Below are positions 44,911 through 51,084 of a stretch of DNA of 51,084 bases, piece by piece. The DNA is from Nitrospirota bacterium (GTDB lineage Bacteria; Nitrospinota_A; UBA7883; JACRGQ01): the NCBI GenBank assembly GCA_024275955.1, contig JAJRYD010000053.1:1-51084 (forward strand), in the 5' to 3' direction. Each line of letters starts with the position of its first letter. The first letter of the stretch is position 1. The notes below the pieces were generated by a model. That model was not told the origin of the DNA. It ran no database searches and saw only the letters and a program-made list of their open reading frames with translations. Made by a program: the position numbers and the translations under genes.

Positions 44911-46167
44911 TTAACTTGTTGCCATCGCCTTGAGGAACTGGGCGTTGGTTTTGGTTTGTCTTACTTTATCCTGTAAAAGCTCCATAGCCTCTATAGAGTC
45001 CATAGGCTGAAGCACTTTCCTCAATAGCCATATTCTAGCAAGCTCTTCGCTGGAATATAGAAGCTCCTCTTTTCTGGTACCTGAACGTGTAATATCTATA
45101 GCGGGGAAAACTCTTCTGTCGGCAAGCCGCCTTTCAAGGTGCGCCTCCATGTTGCCTGTTCCTTTAAACTCTTCAAAAATAACATCGTCCATCCTGCTAC
45201 CTGTCTCTACCAGCGCGGTGGCGATAATCGTAAGGCTCCCGCCTTCCTCCACGTTACGGGCGGCACCAAAAAACCTTTTCGGCCTTTGGAGAGCGTTAGA
45301 ATCTACGCCGCCGGAAAGCACCTTGCCGCTTGGCGGGACGATGGTATTGTAGGCGCGCGAAAGACGGGTTATCGAATCGAGGAGTATAACGACATCGTTT
45401 CCATGCTCTACGAGCCTTTTTGCTTTTTCGATAACCATTTCGGCTACCTGCACATGGCGTTGCGCCGGTTCGTCGAATGTCGAGGCTATCACCTCTCCCT
45501 TAACGGAGCGGGCCATATCGGTAACCTCTTCGGGGCGCTCATCTATCAAAAGAACTATCAGAATAGCTTCTGGATGGTTCTCCGCGATCGAGTTGGCAAG
45601 GCCTTGAAGCAACATCGTCTTGCCTGTTCTGGGTGACGCGACCAGAAGACCACGTTGGCCCTTGCCTATCGGCGTTATAAGGTCCATAAGCCGCATCGAG
45701 ATATCTCCACTTTTTGATTCGAGGGTAAACCTCTCATCGGGGTAAAGGGGAGTAAGGTTATCAAACAGCGGGCGCGCCACCTCGGCACTTGCCTCATCGC
45801 CATTTATCTTTTCAACTTTTAAAAGGGCAAAATATCTCTCCCCGTCTTTTGGGGGCCGTATCTCGCCGGAGACGGTGTCGCCGGTACGCAGGTCGAATTT
45901 TCTTATCTGTGAAGGAGAGATATACATATCGTCAGGGCCGGGAAGATAGCTGGAGGTAGGCGCCCTTAAAAACCCGAAACCATCAGGCAGTATCTCAAGA
46001 ACCCCCTCGCCATAAATCGCCCCTTCCTTCTTGGGCTGGGACTCGAGTATCTTGAAAATCAGTTCCTGTTTCTTAAGTCCGCCGTGATCGCTTATCTTAA
46101 GATCTTTTGCTATGCTGGTAAGTTCGTTTACCGTCTTCTTTTTCAATTCTGCAATATCAAGCGACAC
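44911..46167 (-). CDS. rho: Transcription termination factor Rho
   Basis: RNA helicase hexamer, 418 residues. N-terminal helix bundle ([17 protein letters not shown]), RNA-binding OB domain at about 55-120 ([22 protein letters not shown]), Walker [22 protein letters not shown], Walker [17 protein letters not shown], and the R-loop. The 303 bases upstream (46168-46470) hold no gene; a leader with its promoter is expected there, but I see no clear box or riboswitch. Confidence 0.97.
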   Translation of the reverse strand: MSLDIAELKKKTVNELTSIAKDLKISDHGGLKKQELIFKILESQPKKEGAIYGEGVLEILPDGFGFLRAPTSSYLPGPDDMYISPSQIRKFDLRTGDTVSGEIRPPKDGERYFALLKVEKINGDEASAEVARPLFDNLTPLYPDERFTLESKSGDISMRLMDLITPIGKGQRGLLVASPRTGKTMLLQGLANSIAENHPEAILIVLLIDERPEEVTDMARSVKGEVIASTFDEPAQRHVQVAEMVIEKAKRLVEHGNDVVILLDSITRLSRAYNTIVPPSGKVLSGGVDSNALQRPKRFFGAARNVEEGGSLTIIATALVETGSRMDDVIFEEFKGTGNMEAHLERRLADRRVFPAIDITRSGTRKEELLYSSEELARIWLLRKVLQPMDSIEAMELLQDKVRQTKTNAQFLKAMATS

Positions 46168-46470
46168 TTTTTAAATAATCTCCATGTACATTTAGATGTT
46201 CGTCCGTTACCAAGTTTTACGGGGTTTAGCGGAAGTTGTGATTTGGGGTTAAGCACCCGGGCAAGCCAGTCCTCCATTCATTCTTATATTTGCAAGGCGG
46301 TATTTTTCCATTATTCGGCTCGGATGTCAAACCGATTTTGGCCAAATCCAGCACTTTCCCCGCATATTTGGCTAAATTCTTAGTTATACAAAGCCTTGCT
46401 TTAGCTCCACGCTCCAGCGGAACAGCCTCCCATGCTCTTACTCTACTTTAAAGATAAACAAAACCTCATT

Positions 46471-48675
46471 TCACATTACCGGCTTTTCCTTAAGATTCTC
46501 TTTCGATCGTTTTATCTTGTTTACCAATAACTTACCTTTACCAGCTTTAACAGTCATTTTAAGATTCTGTATCTTCTTTTGAAACTCTTCGGTAATATTT
46601 TTGCCGTCTTCGGGAGAAGAAACTACATGCGGAGTGATGAAAATCAGTATTTCGGTTTTGTTCTCGCTGGTTTTCTTACTACTAAAAAACCACCCTATTA
46701 TCGGTATTTTAGAGACAAACGGAACCCCTGCGTTACTGTTGCCTTTTTGTTTATTTATCATTCCGCCTATTATGAGCGTCTGCTTATCCTTTACCACGAC
46801 GCTGGTTTTTGCCTGACGGCGAAGCAGAGGCACCGCGTCGACAAACTGCGCGGTACGCGTATCGTCTATCTGGCTTATCTCCTGATTTATATCAAGAGAG
46901 ACGAACTTATCTTCGTTTATTTTCGGCGTTACCGAAAGCCTAATACCGACACTTTTATACCGTATGTTCTGCGTTATCGTTCCTCCTTGCGATTCGGAGG
47001 TGGTGGAGATAGGCACTTCGTTGGTAATATCTATCGACGCAGGCTTGTTGTTGCTTGTCATCAAAATCGGCGAAGCCTGAACATCAAGAACCGAATCTTC
47101 CGCTAGCGTGCGCAAAACAGCCATCACGTTATCCGACGGGCGTGTAAAAAAAGAAAGGCCTGTAGCATTGCCGACAGGGTTAAAAGCCGATGTTCTAAGG
47201 TTGCCGGCTACCGAACCTGTATCACCTGTAGACCTTAGACCGCCGGAATTAAGAGCGCCATACGCTTTACCCGCTTCGCTTCTCATCGCCCATTCAAAGC
47301 CGAACTCGAAACTGTCGGAAAGCGTCAGCTCGGTAATAAGAACTTCTATAAGAACCTGTTGTGGCATCTCGTCCAGCCTAGAGAGCGTATCTAGTATGCC
47401 GGGATAGTTTCTTCGTGATGTGCGGATGATTATGGAGTTCGTATCTTTGTAGGCTATTATCTGCAACGATCCTTCAAACGGAACTGCTGTCGTTCCCGTC
47501 CTTGCTTGTCGTTTAGCCTCCCCTTTTCTCTTGGCGGTAGATGAAGCTGTAGATAAACCGCCTCTTCCATCCGAGTAAAGCTGTTCCAGTATCTGCGCGA
47601 GGGCAACGGCATCGCCGTTTTGCACCTTGTATATAAATGTCGTTATCTCTTCCGTTTCCCCCGGGCCTGCGTCAAGCCTTGACACCCACGAATCTATAGA
47701 AGGGTAAAGGTTAGGAAACGGATTTACCATAAGCACACCGTTTATCCTTTCCAGAGGAAGAAAGGTTATCCCTGTGTCCGGTTCTTTGCTTATATAGCCC
47801 ATAGCGGAGTAAATGCTGTTTAGCTCCATAACCACTTCATTGGCAAAAGCGTTGTCCAGCTCGAAAAGTTTTACCTGCATAGTATCAAGCGAATCGACAT
47901 CCAATGCCCGAACAAGATCCAGCACCTCTACAAGTTTCACTCCTCTTTCTACCAATATCACCATGTTGGAGCGGGCAAGAATTTTAATAGAACCGTTTTT
48001 AGAGAGAAACGGCTTTAAAATGTCCCCCACCTGCTTGGCGGAAATATAATTAAAAGTGAGAATCTGTATCTGGAACCTCTCTTCTGCGACAAACCTCGTA
48101 GCAGGAGCATCCATATAAACCGGAAGCGGTTCCGTTACCGCCTTGCCAGCCGGCAGAAACCGCCAATATTTGCCTATTTTCACACGGGTAAGATTGTTGA
48201 TAATAAGAAGCTGGTCTAAAAGGGTAAGAGCGTTGGAAAGAGGTATTTGGTTAAGGGTTCTTATAGTGACCACGCCTTTTACACCGCTCTCGATAATATA
48301 GTTGATACCAAGCAATTCGCAGATATTCTTTATTACCTCCCCAATGGGAGCCGCCTCGAAATTAAGCGTTATATGTCTGCCGGAAGGAGCCGTTTTTAGT
48401 TTCTTCTTTAGTGGGGCCTCCGCCCTACCTGCGCTTACCCCTTTATTCCGCTTTTCATTTATCGTACCGTTTAGCCCCGCCCCGGGCTTTACCGATGGGC
48501 CAGGTAGCGGCCTCAACGTCTCAACCAGATTTACCGACTTTCTCTTGGCGCCGGAAACCGACACGCTTTCGGCAGACGAATATGGAGTATTAGCAGAAAA
48601 AATGAATAAAAAAAGAAAAACGAAACGAAAACAGTACCCCAAAAGACTGCTGTTGCCAGACCGGACAGCCACCAT
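46471..48675 (-). CDS. Secretin, type II secretion GspD-like
   Basis: An outer-membrane secretin of 734 residues. After a signal segment (about 9-33) and a variable linker come an N0-like domain (ITLNFEAAPIGEVIKNICELLGI), N1/N2/N3-type repeats up to about 440 (FNYISAKQVGDILKPFLSKNG; SNMVILVERGVKL), and the secretin core from about 450, with IEVLITELTLSDSFEFG, VPISTTSESQGG and LIIGGMINKQKG...VPFVSKIPIIGWFF. I use ATG 48675; TTG 48681 is upstream. No other secretion or pilus genes lie here, so it is an orphan; it could serve type II secretion or type IV pili. Confidence 0.88.
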   Translation of the reverse strand: MVAVRSGNSSLLGYCFRFVFLFLFIFSANTPYSSAESVSVSGAKRKSVNLVETLRPLPGPSVKPGAGLNGTINEKRNKGVSAGRAEAPLKKKLKTAPSGRHITLNFEAAPIGEVIKNICELLGINYIIESGVKGVVTIRTLNQIPLSNALTLLDQLLIINNLTRVKIGKYWRFLPAGKAVTEPLPVYMDAPATRFVAEERFQIQILTFNYISAKQVGDILKPFLSKNGSIKILARSNMVILVERGVKLVEVLDLVRALDVDSLDTMQVKLFELDNAFANEVVMELNSIYSAMGYISKEPDTGITFLPLERINGVLMVNPFPNLYPSIDSWVSRLDAGPGETEEITTFIYKVQNGDAVALAQILEQLYSDGRGGLSTASSTAKRKGEAKRQARTGTTAVPFEGSLQIIAYKDTNSIIIRTSRRNYPGILDTLSRLDEMPQQVLIEVLITELTLSDSFEFGFEWAMRSEAGKAYGALNSGGLRSTGDTGSVAGNLRTSAFNPVGNATGLSFFTRPSDNVMAVLRTLAEDSVLDVQASPILMTSNNKPASIDITNEVPISTTSESQGGTITQNIRYKSVGIRLSVTPKINEDKFVSLDINQEISQIDDTRTAQFVDAVPLLRRQAKTSVVVKDKQTLIIGGMINKQKGNSNAGVPFVSKIPIIGWFFSSKKTSENKTEILIFITPHVVSSPEDGKNITEEFQKKIQNLKMTVKAGKGKLLVNKIKRSKENLKEKPVM

Positions 48676-48770
48676 ATACAACCTTTCTAGCCTTCCACCG
48701 ACATAAAATTGCGTTCCAACAATACTACCCCGTTTTAATACGGAAAGAAACAGACTAGACTGTCTAAATT

Positions 48771-49697
48771 ATGGAAAAAGAAAAAGCAGGATTTTTTGCC
48801 CGCTTAAAGCAGGGACTGCAAAAAACAAACAACTCCCTGCTGGAAAAAATCGGCAAGGCGACGACACGCAAAATCAAAATAGATGACGAACTTCTAGAAG
48901 AGCTGGAAGAAGCATTGATAATGGCCGATATAGGAATGCCTACCACTACTCAACTGCTGGAATCGCTAAGACTAGGAGCCAAAAACAAAGAACTAACCAA
49001 GCCGGAGGAGGTACGCCCTTTTCTCGCAAAGGAAATAAGAAAGCTGATAACGGTAAAATCTACCGCAAAAGATGAAGAAATGGCCGAAAAACCGCATGTA
49101 ATATTGATGATAGGAGTAAACGGAGCAGGCAAAACCACCACAATAGGCAAACTTGCAAACTATTATAAAAACGAAGGCAAGGAGGTGCTACTTGCCGCCG
49201 CCGATACATTCCGCGCCGCCGCTGTAGACCAGCTCGCCGAATGGTGCAATAGGGTCGGGTGCGACATAGTAAAACATCACCCAAATTCCGACCCGTCAGC
49301 GGTGGTGTTCGACGCTATGAAAGCAGGGATAGCCCGTAAAAAAGATATCGTAATAGTAGACACCGCCGGAAGACTGCATACCAGAACCAACCTTATGGAC
49401 CAGCTGGCGAAGATACGCAAAATCATCTCACGGCAAATGCCGTCTGCGCCGCACGAAACCTTGCTGGTGCTAGACGGCACGACAGGCCAAAACGCGCTTA
49501 ATCAGGTAAAAGAGTTTAACGCCGTTATGAACGTAACGGGGCTTGTGCTTACCAAGCTAGACGGCTCGTCCAAAGGGGGAGCGGTGGTCGGCATCGTAAA
49601 CGAAACCGGAATAGCTGTAAAATTTATCGGCATAGGCGAAAAAATCGACGACCTACAGCGGTTCGACCCGGAGCTTTTCTCCAAAGCACTTTTGTAG
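48771..49697 (+). CDS. ftsY: Signal recognition particle receptor FtsY
   Basis: SRP-receptor GTPase, 308 residues, with the short N-terminus typical of forms without the acidic A domain. NG domain: G1 GVNGAGKTTT, DTAGRLHTRTNLMDQLAKI, TKLDGSSKGGA and the closing GIGEKIDDLQRFDPELF. A palindrome TAGACTGTCTA lies at 48755-48765, just before the ATG. It is divergent from the secretin gene and convergent with the endonuclease pseudogene. Confidence 0.96.
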   Translation: MEKEKAGFFARLKQGLQKTNNSLLEKIGKATTRKIKIDDELLEELEEALIMADIGMPTTTQLLESLRLGAKNKELTKPEEVRPFLAKEIRKLITVKSTAKDEEMAEKPHVILMIGVNGAGKTTTIGKLANYYKNEGKEVLLAAADTFRAAAVDQLAEWCNRVGCDIVKHHPNSDPSAVVFDAMKAGIARKKDIVIVDTAGRLHTRTNLMDQLAKIRKIISRQMPSAPHETLLVLDGTTGQNALNQVKEFNAVMNVTGLVLTKLDGSSKGGAVVGIVNETGIAVKFIGIGEKIDDLQRFDPELFSKALL

Positions 49698-49747
49698 GCG
49701 GATATCAGACCGTATCGGCAAACATTTCGACTTAGTAACATCTCTGC

Positions 49748-50613
49748 CTAAAGACCACCATTATTATCGTCAGGGGGAATAACTCCAAGAAAATCTCTGT
49801 AAATAATCTCTTTATACTCATGCCCCATTTTGTTAACCGTATTAACGAATAGTTTATATGTCCCCTTACCACCGATCATATCCCAAAATTCATCCCCTAT
49901 CAGCACGACTGGATCATTTAACATATCAAACCAACGCTTGGGAAAACTCCAATCATAATCCTCTTTACGACCATACGGATTATAAGGTAACGCATAAAAT
50001 GCGTGACTAATTTTTTTGGCTCCATTGAATAAAGCTTTAACATTTTTTCTTTACTAACTTTTGTTTGATCGCTATTCGGCAGTGGCGCCTTTAACTCGAA
50101 CGCATATTTTCGGCCATTCTTCTTGTCCTCCGCATAGAGATCACACACTATAGTTGTAGGTATGCTCCTTCCTCCACCTTTTAATATGTACTTCAATTCA
50201 GAATCCCAATCAGGCTTCATGCGCCTGCCACTTTCCCGTGATGGATGTTCTAATTTGTTAAGCACCTCTGCTATTCTTCTTAAACGCTCCTTCTTTACCA
50301 TCCCCTCAACTTTATGTCCGAGTATGCCAACACCAAGACCTTGCTTAGCAGAAGCACAAGCTAATTTTTCCCATACTTTGCCGAATGGGGTAGTAAATCT
50401 TCTTTCGAAGTGGGAGCCTTTAAAAATTTCATCAGGAACTAGCGCAGCATACAATGGCTTTTTAAATTTATGCTCTTCCGGTATAAAAGGATCATCTACT
50501 AAAACCTTCCTTATTACCCTGTCCATAAGTTCAGCAATAACACTTTTGATAGCCTTTTTTACTTCTTTTTTTGAACTCACGATTTCACCCAAGAAAGCTA
50601 TGCTTTTTTCCAA
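49748..50613 (-). pseudogene. TdeIII-like type II restriction endonuclease, frameshifted
   Basis: The frame from TTG 50613 (MEKSIAFLGEI) carries the PD-(D/E)xK core CDLYAED...YAFELKAPLPNSDQTKVSKEKML, a pattern I associate with the TdeIII family (GGNCC). At an A7 run (50017-50011, minus strand) the frame as written leaves homology and stops at 49918. Adding one A restores ISHAFYALPYNPYGRKEDYD and continues through WFDMLNDPVVLIGDEFWDMI to a TAG at 49748-49750, giving about 289 residues, near normal for the family. So one base is missing in the run: decay, a phase-variable tract, or an error. It overlaps the methyltransferase stop, as in an R-M operon. Confidence 0.7.
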
Positions 50614-50943
50614 ATAAAGATAGACTCATAAAAATCACTTGCTCTCCTGCCTGTCCTACGATTTACATGCCTTCTTAGAACATCTTCAACTTTTAGATTT
50701 GCCATTTTAGCAATCTCTCCATACAAATTATGTGTATCACCAGCAATAACTATGATTTTCCCATCTTTATGCATTCTTTGAGCTAGATTACTAAAAACCT
50801 GTGCTATTCCCTTTTTATAATCGAGTATCGCATTGCGACTTTTCCCATTTGAGGCAGGTCCAATCTCTTTTTCTCTCTTATCTTTAAGACCTAATAAATT
50901 ATACGCATAATTATGCTGTTCATGATAATCAATGAGAAATTGG
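50598..50943 (-). pseudogene. DNA methyltransferase C-terminal fragment of the R-M pair
   Basis: The frame reads QFLIDYHEQHNYAYNLLGLK at its start and ends with KVEDVLRRHVNRRTGRRASD and FYESIFIWKKA, stop TAG 50600-50598. The RRTGRRxxDFYE pattern is typical of amino-methyltransferases (N4/N6 type) of type II systems. About 115 codons remain. At 50943 the reading runs into the repeat, where a TAA closes the frame at 50963-50961, and no start codon remains before an internal Met. The catalytic and SAM motifs are lost. The methylase partner of the endonuclease at 49748 is therefore dead here unless the join is an assembly artefact. Confidence 0.75.
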
Positions 50944-51070
50944 CCTAAAGTTAGTTGAAATTAAGGTATGACCTCACCTGCTAAGATATGTTTGAGAAAG
51001 AACAAAAAATAGCAAGGAGGTCAACATGGACAGAGTAAACGGAAAGAAGATTGATGCCAATAGTAGAATT
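50936..51070. repeat. Inverted repeat, right copy
   Basis: Reverse complement of bases 1-135 with two mismatches. It begins at the point where the methyltransferase reading is cut and contains AAGGAGG and the start of the ORF at 51026. The short GAAATTG just inside both copies may belong to the element or be a shared target site. Confidence 0.85.
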
Positions 51071-51084
51071 GAAAGTGACGTGGA
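51026..51084 (+). CDS. Start of an unidentified ORF in the repeat (partial)
   Basis: ATG 51026 with a strong AAGGAGG site starts MDRVNGKKIDANSRIESDV and leaves the window. It matches the ORF at 45-1 on the other strand apart from residue 11. Likely the first gene of the repeated mobile element; family not recognised. Confidence 0.5.
   Translation, partial: MDRVNGKKIDANSRIESDV

Overview
The window looks like a stretch of chromosome from a flagellated, Gram-negative (LPS-making) bacterium. It carries lpxC, lolA, rseP, P- and L-ring flagellar genes, a secretin, rho, ftsY, murA and prfA. No marker settles the phylum. The gene mix (TRAP binding protein, DtxR-FeoA, receiver-fused LpxC) would fit a deep-branching proteobacteria-like phylum such as Nitrospinota, but that is a guess. 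Genes are dense, often overlap by a few bases and run in long operons. Both ends are visibly more AT-rich and hold broken restriction-modification (R-M) genes next to two inverted copies of one repeat, so the window probably stops inside two copies of a mobile element.

Layout. 1-736: repeat end, start of an outward-reading ORF, and a restriction endonuclease pseudogene. 737-6667: an acuC-type deacylase, an orphan OppD-like ATPase, a bacterioferritin, an RNA-binding protein, then acs coupled to an orphan TRAP binding protein. 6925-10475: tRNA-Pro, a small MITE-like element, and an iron operon (feoB, DtxR-FeoA regulator, ferritin). 10673-16682: an envelope run that begins with a receiver/AAA/LpxC fusion, followed by purN, DUF523, lolA, rseP, a PilZ gene and a DUF2065 gene. 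17071-26447: a flagellar rod/ring/hook-junction operon (flgF to flgL, then csrA and fliW) behind a sigma-54-type promoter.

26646-32466: accessory zone with marR, a membrane protein, a merR-type gene, tRNA-Val, a large palindrome, two broken genes, a thioesterase, an NfeD-type protease and a relBE-type toxin-antitoxin pair. 32475-46167: a minus-strand block running rho, rpmE, prfA, prmC, murA, a phosphatase, then six amino-sugar genes. 46471-49697: a secretin and ftsY. 49748-51084: a frameshifted TdeIII-like endonuclease, a methyltransferase cut by the second repeat copy, and the repeat.

The most unusual content is in two places. First, LpxC, the committed enzyme of lipid A synthesis, is the C-terminal domain of a response regulator whose AAA domain has lost its sigma-54 and ATPase motifs. 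Second, the UDP-GlcNAc block holds an apparently complete set (GlmS with Cys, a GlmM-like mutase, a stand-alone pyrophosphorylase, a stand-alone acetyltransferase) plus a shadow set: a GlmS with Ser in place of the nucleophile Cys, and a GlmU-like fusion with key residues changed in both domains. The two cases suggest unusual control of envelope precursor supply.

All the genes I judge broken are accessory ones (two endonucleases, a methyltransferase, a RAMA-like gene, a small membrane protein). The core genes read through cleanly, which favours real decay over general sequencing error.
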